Origin: Diaporthe sp. PMI_573
Lineage: Eukaryota; Ascomycota; Sordariomycetes; Diaporthales; Diaporthaceae
Assembly (NCBI GenBank): GCA_021399435.1
Contig: JAJTUP010000035.1
Coordinates: 558,001 to 622,000, forward strand
DNA: 64,000 bases
Direction: 5' to 3'
Shown: positions 22,784 to 32,639 of the stretch, one piece after another
Layout of the letters: every line of letters starts with the position of its first letter
How positions within the stretch are numbered: position 1 is the stretch's first letter
The notes under the pieces: model-generated
Databases searched by the model: none
What the model was told of the DNA's origin: nothing
The model's input: the letters and a program-made list of their open reading frames with translations, nothing else
Program-made: the position numbers and the translations under genes

Positions 22784-23126
22784 ACGCAGAGTTTAATCTA
22801 CTGTGGGGATATTGGCGAGGAAGCCAATTACCCAAGCGACTTTTTGAGCGACGGGCCGAGCGATTTACGTAGAATTTGACTTCGTCGCTAAACATACTTA
22901 ATTAGCCCTAATCGACTTAATTGGGCCGAATTTTGCTTATTTGGTGCTCTGGAGCGTCTGGGAATAGCTTCATTGTACTTTATGGCGTAGCATGATGACC
23001 AGTGTTGGGACAATTTTTTTTAGTATGGCGAATAGGTGTGAAATTACAATTGGCGCACATGGGGCCACATGATTAGTCATGAGAATGGGCCCGGCATCCG
23101 ATTTTTGGGCCCGAATATCTGTACTC

Positions 23127-23134
23127 ATATACAA
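23127..23134. repeat. 8-bp target duplication ATATACAA (right)
   Basis: Exact copy of 18865-18872. Confidence 0.9.
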
Positions 23135-23199
23135 TTGGGCACAATACTGCGAGAATATCCCTCTATTGCATCCCGCTCTTATTCAGGAGACGCTGAGAA

Positions 23200-23640
23200 G
23201 TTTTCTGTCCAGATGCAAACGATCACCGACCATATGAAGAGCGAAACGCTTGCTGCCCAAGCCCGCCACAGGAAACAAGCCAACCGGAAGCGCCGCCATC
23301 AAAGCTTCTGTGACGACTCATCGTCCGCCTTGCTTAAATTGGCAGTGCAGTTGAGACTTTCTCGGAGGTGAAATTATCGGCATCGGCAGTTGCTTCGAAA
23401 TAGATGTCGTACTCTATTGATGGACACCAGGAGAAAGATGCATACTTCTACATCACATCAAATACTCTGGGGTACGATCTTATACTGGGAAAGGCTTGGA
23501 TGAGCAAACAATGCGGCCCGTTGAAGCCTGGGCGACATCCTCCCGAGACAGGACCGGATTGTGCCAGATGATGAGCCATTTGATCCAAGATGCAAAAGTT
23601 GAAAACGAGTGAGACTTTGGAAAGCCAAACGGAAAATATC
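23200..23640 (+). pseudogene. Ty3/gypsy pol fragments
   Basis: Two pieces in different frames. At 23205-23300 the reading MQTITDHMKSETLAAQARHR resembles the end of gypsy integrases. At about 23411-23510, DGHQEKDAYFYITS, YDLILGKAWMSKQ is the end of a retropepsin domain. The order is scrambled relative to a normal pol (protease precedes integrase), so these are rearranged remnants. No LTRs seen. Confidence 0.65.
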
Positions 23641-23794
23641 AACAAACCCACAAATGCTTCTTTTGTCTCTCACTTCCATCTCAACCCAAACAATGATACT
23701 GTCTCGCCCATTCTCGGAATAGGCAGTTCAACCCCGAACTCACCGCAGCATGGGCAAGCATCCAGTCGTAGTCCGACAAGTCGCGACGCGGGGC

Positions 23795-24130
23795 CTAGCA
23801 GCCTCCCTGATTCTCTTCATCGGCCCTCCGGTTCTTCCCCGACTTCTTCGCCCCCTCCTCCTCCTCCTTCTTGTCGGTGATGATAATGTAGAGAATGCAC
23901 CCGACACAGCAGGTGGCGAACAGCTCCAGCACCGTGAACGCCGCGATTTCTATGTCGAACAGGACCCTTATCGCGCGGGTCGCGCCGTCGTCACTTTCGG
24001 CAGCGTTTAGCACGCGTAGGCCGTGGGCCTTGAGCGCGATCTCGATGGGGGCCCAGAAGAAGCTAACGCGTAGGAGCCGCAAGCCCTTGACAATATCACG
24101 AAGCGTTGATGTTGGGTGGGTGGTTGAATG
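23795..24130 (-). CDS. Small ORF with one predicted membrane segment, partial
   Basis: The frame reads VKGLRLLRVSFFWAPIEIALKAHGL, AESDDGATRAIRVLFDIEIAAF, a hydrophobic stretch TVLELFATCCVGCILYIII, then a lysine/glutamate-rich tail (DKKEEEEGAKKSGKN). There is no ATG in frame, so it would need an upstream exon; an ACTAAC branch-like site lies just upstream at 24115-24130, without a clear acceptor. No family recognised. Could be the end of a host membrane protein cut by the neighbouring element arm. Confidence 0.35.
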   Translation of the reverse strand, partial: HSTTHPTSTLRDIVKGLRLLRVSFFWAPIEIALKAHGLRVLNAAESDDGATRAIRVLFDIEIAAFTVLELFATCCVGCILYIIITDKKEEEEGAKKSGKNRRADEENQGGC

Positions 24131-24148
24131 TTAGTGGGTTGAGGAGGT

Positions 24149-24296
24149 TTAGCAGAGCATATGGTTGAGGCTGCAAAACGCACTATGTTGACTGGTGGCG
24201 TGTAATGAAATGGGAGGCTCTGATTGGCTGCAGCCCTGCTTAGTAAACAAAAGGTACGCGGCATCCGATTTAGGGTACGCGAATATCCGGTTTCTT
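24149..24296 (+). repeat. Paired-core element arm, copy B
   Basis: Inverted match to 27451-27597 (copy F). Both contain TTAGCAGAGC, then GAGGCTGCAAAACGCACT, GCTTAGT and two GGTACGCG cores spaced by CATCCGAT, ending GAATATCCGG. The ends of B and F face each other, so their element bodies lie outside the interval 24297-27450. B retains only the last few codons of the gene seen next to F (reading EHMVEAAKRT). Confidence 0.8.
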
Positions 24297-25612
24297 AGAA
24301 TATGAGCAGCGAGAAGGCCCTGGTAAAAAGCATGTGGAATTCCAGCTATGTTGAGCCAAACAGCTCGGATATTATATCTCCTGGTTGTAAGCGACCACGT
24401 GGTGGCTTGGCCTCTTTGTTGGAGTCTGCCTTGTGGACGAACGAGAGCCAGTCGGCGACGCCTTGCCTGCTGGTGAGGATCCAAGTTGGGGGTACTATGA
24501 TCTTAGTGGGTCTTTCTGTTATTTTAAAGTGACCCATACAGCCGATACAACGCTAACAGCCGAACGGGACAGCCCTGATGCCTAATGTTACGGGCTTACG
24601 GGTCCGAAATCTTGCAAGACACTGAGTTCTTGATGGTTTCCAGGGCGAAAGGTGGCGCCACCGTATCTTGAGCGCCGACGCGACTACTTTTATTATATTC
24701 TTCTATAATGACGACCTCGACATTGTAACTTGTCTCTTGATCCTCGGCACAGTAAAGGGCGAAATGGGTGTCGCTCTTCTTGCTAGTTTATTGCCGTACG
24801 TGCAACGCACGCCTACTGATTCAACTTTGTTTCCTATGCGAAAAGCGCCGACAGTTTTCTCATCGCAAGGTAGCCCGTATCCACAACAAACCTGAGCCCC
24901 CATCTATCCAATTTCCCTATACGCGCATTTCCGGCTGCTCTTGATACCCTGTTTCGATCTACAAACATTATGTTAACTGCGAGTTCCTCTACTCCACCTT
25001 GTGTAAAGATGTGCTCGAGAAGACAAGAGGGTCACGCACGATGCTTGAAGTCCGGGCCTTTACTTCCTTCTCCTGTTGGATTATAGCACAACAGTGGCAA
25101 CACAACGATGCCACGCAATCACTGCAACTAGTTCCCCCTATATGATATTCCTTGCGGATCTGGCCACGTCTCCAGGATTGGTATCTAGGTTGAAAAGTGG
25201 TCGATTAGCCTACATTAGGATGAAGCCGTCTCAGGCCAAACACTCACATCCATCCGCAGCCTCCTAGAGCATGAAGCGCACAGAGAATGCCACAATCAAC
25301 GTTGCAGCAATAATATTCCTGCATATTGCCTTTGTTATTCATGCGATGAATGGTCCGCCCGAGGACTATGCACGGACACCAGCATCCTTCACAGCACAGG
25401 CTGATGGGGCTACAACACCCCAGCAGTCCTTCTTTCCATCCTAAAGACATCAGGGAATGAGAGATCTTATATAGCGTATATGAAGTTTAGAGACGTCTAA
25501 GTGAGGGCGTTAAATAATGTTGGGAGGAATTAAGAAATAGTGAATAAAGGAAAGGGAACTCCCTCGGGGCTGAGGCGATATACTGGAATATAAATCATCA
25601 CTTTCAAAGGCT
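24297..25612. other. Intergenic, transposon debris
   Basis: No gene accepted. A segment at 24834-24894 recurs inverted at 39121-39190. The phrase AAAGGGCGAAATGGGTG occurs at about 24756 and again at 26460. Confidence 0.4.
24834..24894 (+). repeat. Dispersed repeat, copy 1 of 2
   Basis: CTATGCGAAAA.CGCCGACA, a short divergent part, then ATCCACAACAAA is shared with the reverse complement of 39121-39190. The frames around both contain no known domain. Confidence 0.65.
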
Positions 25613-25880
25613 TACAGTTTTGAGCATAAGTAGCTTCCTCTCAGAACTCGATAGTTCGTCTTTCTGAGTGTGATAAGGACTTAGAGTTACATCGATCTAC
25701 TTTAAAGTCCACAGTCTTTTAGAAATGTCTAAGACGGAAGCCAACTTAGAAAGGAAAGTACCGGCTTCTGCGGGTACCCCGAAGTTTCAGTAAGTACGGC
25801 ACCCCTGGCCAATCATATTTATCCCCGCGCCTACAGTGCGAGTTATTTGCCAGGTTACTTTTAATAAAGAACGCACGGAC
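25613..25880 (+). repeat. Direct repeat of about 270 bp, copy 1
   Basis: Matches 26669-26935 in order: TACAGTTTTGAGCATA, GGACTTAGAGTTACAT, GAAATGTCTAAGACGGAAGCC, CCAATCATATTT / CCAATGATATTT, GTTACTTTTAATA / GTTACCTTTCACG. The estimated identity is roughly 75-80 percent. Copy 2 runs into a LINE ORF1 fragment, so both may be 5' ends of the same element type. Confidence 0.8.
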
Positions 25881-26668
25881 AGCTTGGGGGGATTTAATAA
25901 AATGTGCACAGTGTATTTATCAAACAAAATAGCACTAGGTGGGCCAATTTTAGAAACGCGGATAATTATGCAAAAGCGGAAGCTATTTATGCTCTTAACT
26001 GTATAAGTAAAGATATTTGCAGCTTATAAAACGTACCGAGTACTGTACATAGATGGCAATCGAATGGGATTTACTTAACCCCCTTCAGCGACCCGGTGGT
26101 GGATAGAAGTAACAGTACTATATACAAGTTCTATATTGGTACTTCTTAAATTGAAAAATCCTTTCTGAACTTGGAAAGTCCGATCTGTCTTTATTTTTGT
26201 CATCTTGTTCAAATGATAAACATTCTTGAAGTACAGAATCACTTTATTACAGTGAGTCTTTGGGCTAGGTAAGTTACATATGTGGGCTTTATGTATTATA
26301 GTTTTTCGGCGTGGACTGTACCAAGATCCTAGATTGTCCTCACAAAGATTTTTAGGTGTACTTTTCTGTACTTACTTTTGTACTTTTGCTTAAATTCCTT
26401 GTAGTAAGTGATGTAAATATGACATATATTCGACGTAGCCCCAATTCGCAACATACATTAAAGGGCGAAATGGGTGCCGCTAAAATCTCTAGTTAACTGT
26501 TTTAGTAGTGGTGGTGCGGGTCTGAGGCTTCTGTGGCTTGAGGGATCACTGGAGGACGTCGCGAAGCCGTGACTCCTTTGGACGACAGAGCCATAGAGAA
26601 TGCTTTGGAGGTGTGGCCGAAATTGCCTCAAATAACGTCAGAGTAATAAGTCCTCTACGCTCACTCGA

Positions 26669-26935
26669 TTTACAGTTTTGAGCATATGTACCTTCCTCCC
26701 AGAACTCGACAGCTCATTTTTCCGACTTTGGAGAGGACTTAGAGTTACATTGATCTACTTAGCAAGGTCCCAGTCTTTCAGAAATGTCTAAGACGGAAGC
26801 CGACTTACAAGCAGAAGTACCGGTGATGTCTAACTTTTGTGGGTACTCTAGGGTCTGCAAAAGTATAGTACCCCTAACCAATGATATTTGTCCCGCAGCT
26901 ACAGTGTGGGTGATTTGCCGGGTTACCTTTCACGA
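26669..26935 (+). repeat. Direct repeat of about 270 bp, copy 2
   Basis: Second copy, 1056 bp after the first. The stretch between the copies (25880-26669) shows no gene. Confidence 0.8.
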
Positions 26936-26939
26936 GGTA

Positions 26940-27298
26940 CGCGTTGACAACTGCGGCCAGAGGAACACACTGGAGAAGCCACACCAGTGGCACTTCGCAA
27001 GCTTATCGAAAACGAAATGCGAGCACCTGGCGACCAGCCGGGTTGGCGTTGTGTTGCGGTGACGAAAGATGGAAGAAATGCCAACCGCCTTAGGATCATG
27101 GGCAGGAACGAAGAAGAAGTAAAGAAAATCAAAGATATTATTGAAGCTAAGAAGGCGCCAGGTGCGAGAGTCCTTCGAGACCAGCTGTACCCAGTCAAGG
27201 TCGACAATGTCAACCGCACGGCCGTCCTTGACTACGAAGGCAAGGTCCTCCCTGGGGCCACTGAAGCTCTGGGCCGTAGATGCCGTGTACTTGACTAG
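26940..27298 (+). pseudogene. LINE (Tad-type) ORF1 fragment
   Basis: The frame from 26987 reads LRKLIENEMRAPG, GWRCVAVTKDGRNANRLRI, EEVKKIKDIIE, ARVLRDQLYPVKVDNVNRTA, LPGATEAL. This matches the gag-like ORF1 of fungal non-LTR retrotransposons. Homology stops at about 27280 (then RRCRVLD and a stop), losing the zinc knuckles and the reverse transcriptase ORF2. 3'-truncated, which is unusual for LINEs, which normally lose the 5' end. Confidence 0.7.
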
Positions 27299-27450
27299 TC
27301 AGGCTTTCTATTTTGAGTAGAGTGGTCTCATTTGAGCCAATCCCTAGACAAAGTGGCCGCCTACGGTGGAAGGAGAGGGAAGAGGTAGAGGTAAATGTGG
27401 TGGAGATAAAATTCAATACTTTGGCTGGTCAGTTGGGAGTCGCCTATTTC

Positions 27451-27597
27451 TGTGGAATCCGGATATTCGCGTACCCTCATCGGATGCCGCGTACCTTTTC
27501 ATGACTAAGCAGCACTTTAGTTAATCAGAGGCCTCCATCCCGCAACGTCACCAGTGCGTTTTGCAGCCTCGACCATGTGCTCTGCTAACCGAACCGT
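27451..27597 (-). repeat. Paired-core element end, copy F
   Basis: On the minus strand: TTAGCAGAGCACATGG, GAGGCTGCAAAACGCACTGG, GCTTAGTCATGAAA, GGTACGCGG, CATCCGATG, GGGTACGCG, AATATCCGG. It is the inverted partner of copy B and shares the terminal structure of G at 18873-18930. The minus-strand gene 27984-27517 ends inside this arm. Confidence 0.8.
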
Positions 27598-27984
27598 ACC
27601 ACTCGACAGTTGATCAATGGGAATGCCGACTACTCTTCTGTCTCGCGAGCGCCAGTCCTCCAGTACCACTTGATCCATCCCGAGTAAGAACATTATTTCT
27701 TTTTTCCGTGTTTCTGATCTCTCGCAGAGGACTTCAGCACCATTCCCCCTCCTTCCAATTGTAATGACATTTCTTTTGATAGTCATCGTAAAAGTGACCT
27801 CTATTTCCACTTCGTAGCACAAGTCAAGTTTTTTTGACTTCACCTCCTGCCAAGCCCACACTTCTGGCATATTCCAGGTCGCTTCTTCATCAACCAACAC
27901 GACCTTGTCGAAAGAGTCAGGCACGACATCAGTGTAGGCTTTTAGGGTCCCAATAAAATGGAGGAGGTTATTTGAAAAGGGCAT
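27517..27984 (-). CDS. Hypothetical protein (155 aa) carried at an element end
   Basis: Single open frame from ATG (MPFSNNLLHFIG) to a stop 7 bp before the GACTAA block of the terminal repeat. The C-terminus (RLAEHMVEAAKRTGDVAGW) is encoded by the conserved arm itself, and the same last codons survive at copy B, so the gene appears to belong to the element family and not to the host. The protein is mixed alpha/beta with no signal peptide, no zinc-finger pattern and no recognised catalytic motif. Upstream exons are possible. This is the best candidate for a family-specific protein of the paired-core elements. Confidence 0.55.
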   Translation of the reverse strand: MPFSNNLLHFIGTLKAYTDVVPDSFDKVVLVDEEATWNMPEVWAWQEVKSKKLDLCYEVEIEVTFTMTIKRNVITIGRRGNGAEVLCERSETRKKEIMFLLGMDQVVLEDWRSRDRRVVGIPIDQLSSGTVRLAEHMVEAAKRTGDVAGWRPLIN

Positions 27985-28534
27985 AGCCTGAAATCGCCAG
28001 GTTGGAGCTAACGAGGTTAATAATCGCTTAAATGTTGGAGTGGGGTTTCATACTTACACGGGGTATCGTTGTTATATCAGGATATGAAGACAGCTGTCAG
28101 AAGCCGATTTAAACGCCATGTTATTAAGGTTGCAGCCTATTTGATTCTGGATCATTCACAGCATTTTTGACAATATCTGCGTGAGCTGAGTTTCGGTTTG
28201 AGTTTTGCGCCATCTTCATTTTAGAAATATAGAATGAGAAGACTTCCAACGTTCAAACCCCAACACAAAATGGAGAATCACATTTACCTTTTTATATTGC
28301 AATATGAGGGCTATCTCACCATCCAATAAAATCAAGTCTGCATTGTCGAGTTTCTGTTTTACTACCTCTGTGAACAAGGATTCTTAGAAATTGTAGAAAT
28401 AGTTACAAAGCCAGTTGATTACACTTGGAGGTGCTCAAAATTGGTCCTGTAAAGAATATAGGCAGTGTGTACTCTTATAATATACTGTAGCACGATTCCA
28501 CTACATTCTATCTGTCGACCGAAGGACGCTGTAA
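27985..28534. other. AT-rich intergenic, no gene seen
   Basis: AT-rich with no motif. It lies on the body side of copy F, so it probably belongs to that element, but no other end with the GGTACGCG core was found to the right. Confidence 0.35.
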
Positions 28535-29668
28535 TTAATAGCATTGGAATCCCCATGAAGCAAACAATGAATTTGAAATATCAACGGCGCCTTTAACCGC
28601 GCAACATGACCATCCGTGTTTGATGAGGAGTACTCGGCTCTGTGGTCCTCCCCTGTGAAGAAATTTCCTCCGTTCCTTCCGCCTATAGGCAGCGTCAGCC
28701 ACACACTGGCAAAACTCCTCGTATGTGATGTTTGGGTCTTTGCTGTATCTTAAAAGGTGGTGGTCGAGTGTCGGAGGAATATGGTCCCACAGGTTCTGCT
28801 TCCAGTCTTCTTCTGGGATCTTAGCTTTACGGGCTAGGGAGTTAAACTCGGCGATGAATTCATGGATGTCGTGTTGTTTAGCCGGGTCGTATTCGTGAGT
28901 CTTTAGTTCCTCTCTGGCTGCTGAGGCTTGGTTCGGGTCGTGGTAAACGGTTTCTAGCTCTTGAATCATCTCGGCCACACAGGAGAACGGTCGCGTCTCG
29001 GACTGGTATCGCGTTTCCAGTGCTCTTTCCGCATTACCCTCAAGCAGGTTCATCAGGTGTCTCATCCGACTTTGCTCAGTTCGGAAACAAGGCTTGTCCT
29101 CCTCGAACTTGTCGGCTAGCTTCCGAAGCCAGTTGTCAAACGTTTTTTTGTCGCCCTTGAAGGACGGAGGGTCCTTTGAAAGGGGCTTTTCCTTGCGGTC
29201 GTAACTTGGGTTCTTCCCATCTATTCCCGCATACTTCTTAAACACCGGCCAGGCGGCCATACCCGTCGGTCTGAAAAAACTGCCACCGAAAGCGCTTTCC
29301 ACTGTAGGTTCGCGTCGCTGTCGAGGCGGACTTGCGGTTCTTTCTTGTGCCTCAAGCTCTGCAATCCTCGCTCTGAGAATTGCAAGCTCGTCTTGCCGGC
29401 CCTGGGTGTCGCTGTAGTTAGACATCGCCTCTCTCTGAAGGTGTCTGTTCGGGTCTTGGTCTTGGGTCTCTGTCGGCTCTACGGACGGCAGGACGGTCTG
29501 GTCTTCTGGGGTCCTTATATCTGGACTGATCTGATCTGAGGTGAGCTCTGAGTCTGGCTCTCCGAGAAACGCGTTGTCTTCCGCTGTCTCGGACTGTGCT
29601 GGGTTTCCGATCGGATTGAGCCGAGCTGACTGTCGACTCGTCGATCCCCAGTCTTTCTTCTTGGGCAT
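28535..29668 (-). pseudogene. Ty3/gypsy gag, truncated
   Basis: ATG at 29668 (MPKKKDWGSTSRQSARLNP). A coiled-coil stretch (ELAILRARIAELEAQE) is followed by the gag core: PPSFKGDKKTFDNWLRKLADKFEED, MRHLMNLLEGNAERAL, FIAEFNSLARKAKIPEEDW, and YEEFCQCVADAAYRRKERRKF. The frame then runs into unrelated sequence (after RGGPQSR) and stops at 28535. The zinc knuckle and pol are absent, so the element is broken at about 28640. No flanking LTR pair was identified; a TGTCACGGCC at 29798 on the plus strand resembles a fungal LTR start in the opposite orientation. Confidence 0.8.
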
Positions 29669-30682
29669 GTGGTAACACGCGGGTCTTAGGTCTTGGGTCT
29701 AGAGCGAGATCTTTTCCGTCGGTCGCGTCGACGTGTGGGTTGGGTTCCGTATTTATTGATCGCTCGGTCAGCGAGTGAACTGGCGAGCTTAGAATAGTGT
29801 CACGGCCAGCACGAGATGCAGCATGGGAGCTGGGTCTATTGGCACTATCGACGAAGATTCTAAGCTGATATTCCAGTCAGAATAAAAATAGAGGATGAGG
29901 GAAGATGAGCCAAAAGGGGAAGAGAAAACCACACTCAAAGCGGTTGGGAAAGCAAAAGGCCAAGGACATGAAGGACTACAAGCAGGACAGCACAAGGTTG
30001 ACATTTCAATATGTATTCTCTGTCGATGATCCATGGGTGAAATTCTCTCTAGCTAGTCTCGGGTCTCCTTTGCTTTCCTTTACAAGACTAGTATGTAGCT
30101 GAAGAAGTCTGAATACACATGTCACTAAGCGACATTGCGTCAAGTGTGCAAAAGGGTGATCAACCCCGTGCACAACTTGTGTGCAGAGGTGTTCGTATTC
30201 TGTTTCCATATATCTCGCCACCCCTGCTCCTTCGGCCTTGTCGTTTCCATACAAGGGTTGAGGGGAGGGATTTGGATGCAAAGCATCTTGATTACCGGTC
30301 GAGGCGGCGCTTGCCATTGGCTCAAGCCCACCCCACCAGCCCTCTTGGTCTGCCTAGCGGTGCCGCCGCCTCGGTCCGCGTCGTCGCCCACGCCGCCAAA
30401 GATTGGCCTGGGGCCGGACAGGCCAGTCCGTGATTGGTCGACAGGTCCAGAATCGAGTCAACAAACCTTTGGCGACCATCAGCGCGTGAATGTGTTTGCG
30501 GATGGATCTCCTGCCCTAGCTGCCAAGCGCGTAATCAGCCAAGTCGCTGGCTCCTTTGCAAAAACCCCTCTCCCCTCTGTTTGTTCTAGCATTTAGCTTG
30601 TGAATCGTTGACGTACATACCCAACTTCTGTTTATTTAAAGCTCCTCTCTAACTGCCCACGAGTCACTCAGATGCGTCTGTC
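29669..30682. other. Intergenic, possible LTR debris
   Basis: Holds TGTCACGGCC at 29798 and no supported gene. The overlapping plus-strand frames at 30119-30596 have no known motif. The short stretch at 30600-30682 is the likely promoter and 5' leader of the following ORF. Confidence 0.35.
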
Positions 30683-31435
30683 ATGGAGAAACCCACCATG
30701 GATCTCGCTGCGGATCGCGAGTTTTTGGACCAGGTGTTCGAAGATCTGCGCGCCATGGCTGAGGACAATGTATCGACGACATGGTGGTCTCTGTATCCGA
30801 GAGATTTTTGGATACCCCGACACCATCGGTATAAAGGCCCTTTCCCAGTCCACTCGGAGTTGAGCCCGTGGTTTAGTGACCGATGGAATCGCCCGGAGAA
30901 TGTCGAAGGCGCCTGGGGCGACTCGATCGACTCTGAAAAAGATGACAAATTCAAATGGACGCACGACAAAACGGAAGATGAGAGCTCATGGGGTACTCGC
31001 CGGTTCCAAGCGGGGCAGGCCCTGAAAGTAGCTGGTCTATCGAGCGAAGAACTAAGCGGAGAAAATGCGGGCGAGGGGGAAGTAGACGAAGAAGAGGAGG
31101 ACGAGGAGGATGATGAGTATGAGGACGATGAGGATCAAGACGAAGAGGATAAGGATGAAGAGGATGAGGACGAAGATATTGAGGATTATAACACGGAGCA
31201 GGATGATATCAGGGACGAAGAGGACGAGGACGAACACGATGCGGACGAAGACGATGAAGACGAAGATAGTGAGGACGAAGAGAACCAAAACGAGATTTTC
31301 CTTCCCCACTGGGCAGGAGTCGGCAAAGAGCTTTTTCACTGCGCCCCGGGTACATCTATCAAGGGGGCCATCGTTTCACCGGGCATAATCCGGAACTCAA
31401 AACCTATTGTAGTCGGGTCTATCTCGCGGGGATGA
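30683..31435 (+). CDS. Hypothetical protein with long acidic repeat tract (250 aa)
   Basis: Starts at ATG 30683; a second ATG five codons later gives MDLAADREFLDQ. Residues 1-110 are globular-looking and rich in tryptophan (STTWWSLYPRDFW, SPWFSDRWNRPENVEGAWGD). Residues about 130-205 are almost purely aspartate/glutamate, built from imperfect GACGAAGAG codon runs, so the tract is DNA-repeat driven. The end (residues 206-250) overlaps a kinase-like frame in another phase. No family recognised. It may be a small protein in its own right, or the N-terminal part of the kinase remnant that follows, linked by an unseen intron or a frameshift. Confidence 0.45.
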   Translation: MEKPTMDLAADREFLDQVFEDLRAMAEDNVSTTWWSLYPRDFWIPRHHRYKGPFPVHSELSPWFSDRWNRPENVEGAWGDSIDSEKDDKFKWTHDKTEDESSWGTRRFQAGQALKVAGLSSEELSGENAGEGEVDEEEEDEEDDEYEDDEDQDEEDKDEEDEDEDIEDYNTEQDDIRDEEDEDEHDADEDDEDEDSEDEENQNEIFLPHWAGVGKELFHCAPGTSIKGAIVSPGIIRNSKPIVVGSISRG

Positions 31436-31737
31436 TTACGCTGCTTGGCCCGCCGCCCTCCAAACTTTTGGAGCAAGCAAACTTGAGGCACAGGTTTTTC
31501 TCAGACGAAGGTAACCCATTCCCCATATATGGCCCTTGGCATCATTTTCTGCCGGAATCCCTGTACCCGAGCGGAGGCCACATGAAGAAAGGGTCACCGG
31601 GCTCGAAGGCGAGGACAGGGAGTTGTTTCTCAGACTGACGAGGAAGATGTTGCAATGGCAACCAGAGAAGAGGAGTTCAGTGGCTGGATTGGCTAATGAC
31701 GGAGTGGTTGCGAAGACATCTATAATGCTCATATGAC
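31385..31737 (+). pseudogene. SRPK-like protein kinase, C-terminal tail
   Basis: Exons 31385-31510 and 31588-31737 join in phase (GTAACC donor, ATGAAG acceptor). The product reads NPELKTYCSRVYLAGMITLLGPPPSKLL, RFFSDE, then RVTGLEGEDRELFLRLTRKMLQWQPEKRSSVAGL. This is the end of the catalytic domain of a fungal SR-protein-kinase-like family. The ATP-binding and catalytic loops are missing, so it is a fragment. The neighbouring upstream ORF may be fused or unrelated. Confidence 0.6.
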
Positions 31738-32240
31738 TTTGCATACCAGAGGCAAGCTTCGTAGTAAATACAGAACCTATTACCTACTCAGTATCTACCT
31801 ATATAGCCTACCTATTACCTATTATAACACTATAAAATACACACCGACAAGGGACGCCAGGAAGACCACAGCCAACTTGGTATCAGGACCATTTTCAGAA
31901 CTTGTTTTTATACACAATCAATTTTATCAAAGTTGTACAGATTAATCACATGTGCACATGTTTACAAAATTGAATCACAAGTCAGAGGGAAGAGTTATTG
32001 TGTTATTTGAGCTATATAACTCCAGAAAGGAAACCCAAGGAATGCTGGTGGGGTCCTGTTCCATCCCAATTTCTATAGTACCCATGTGGATTCCCAGCCC
32101 ACCGACAAAAGAGTGTGATATAATGCCGCAAACCTGAACTCATTGTTCCATGTACTCCGTAGTCCTATCTTGTTTCCTTGGAGCTTGGAGACTGTCCAGC
32201 AGTCTAAAGAGATACCGCTACCGAGTGTGGCCGAGACAAT
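31738..32240. other. AT-rich intergenic, no gene seen
   Basis: Contains a TACCTATTACCTA-type imperfect repeat at 31780-31825. No motif-bearing frame. Confidence 0.4.
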
Positions 32241-32619
32241 TTACCTGTCAGGGTCGAAGTGCTCGAGCCAGTGCATCTCAGTGCACATGCGCTGGCACTC
32301 TGCGGGCAGGTTCCTGAAAGGGTGGTGGTTGATCAGTCGAATGGATTTAAGAGAGAGCAGGGAATAGAGAATTGTAACTAAAGTCACGGTGACTTTTGGC
32401 AACTTACTTCGCGCCCAGGGCTCTCTCGGCCGCAACGAGATTGGACCATGTCTTGCCGTCTCGCAGCGTCGCCTTCATCTTCCTTCCCACTGACTGCATC
32501 TTCCTTCTGTCTCCTGCAGCCCTGGCTGCAGCGTGCTCCCGCTTGTACCTGTTGTAGTTGTTTTCGATGGTCCTCTGCCAGGCCACAATATCGCTGTTGG
32601 TGACAGTCATGGAAGGCAT
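32241..32619 (-). CDS. Two-exon gene, small hypothetical protein (94 aa)
   Basis: Exon 1 is 32619-32408 and exon 2 is 32313-32241. The intron is 94 bp (GTAAGT donor, CGACTGATC branch, CTTTCAG acceptor), and the phase is exact. The protein starts MPSMTVTNSDIVAWQ, has a basic helical middle (NYNRYKREHAAARAAGDRRK, KMKATLRDGKTW) and ends HWLEHFDPDR with TAA directly after. No family recognised. A TATATAAAG box lies on the minus strand at about 32775-32783, some 160 bp upstream, and the leader contains a long GTT/CAA microsatellite. The start at 32619 is chosen because the longer frame upstream is only repeat-encoded asparagine and histidine. Confidence 0.65.
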
Positions 32620-32639
32620 TGTGAAAGGAAATTTGTGCT

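Larger units (their letters stand above)
18873..23126. mobile_element. Non-autonomous element with paired-core ends, interrupted by a hAT
   Basis: Inverted ends of about 58 bp: left 18873-18930 and right 23071-23126. Each starts GAGTAC, then GATATTCGGGCCC, an A-run with TCGGATGCC, a second GGGCCC, then ATTCTCATGACTAATCA. The GGGCCC core occurs twice at each end. The element is bordered by ATATACAA on both sides. Removing the nested hAT (19348-22783) and one copy of its 8-bp duplication leaves about 810 bp with no transposase, so it must be mobilised in trans. Related arms occur at 8378, 24149, 27451 and 58795. Confidence 0.9.

Noticed and set aside
24297..27450. Element bounded by arms B and F
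   Set aside because: At first the inverted arms looked like terminal repeats around this interval, but the conserved sequence lies outside it and the element ends point inward, so the interval is flank, not element.
30135..30596. 153-aa plus-strand frame
   Set aside because: Overlapped by two other frames of similar length; no domain.
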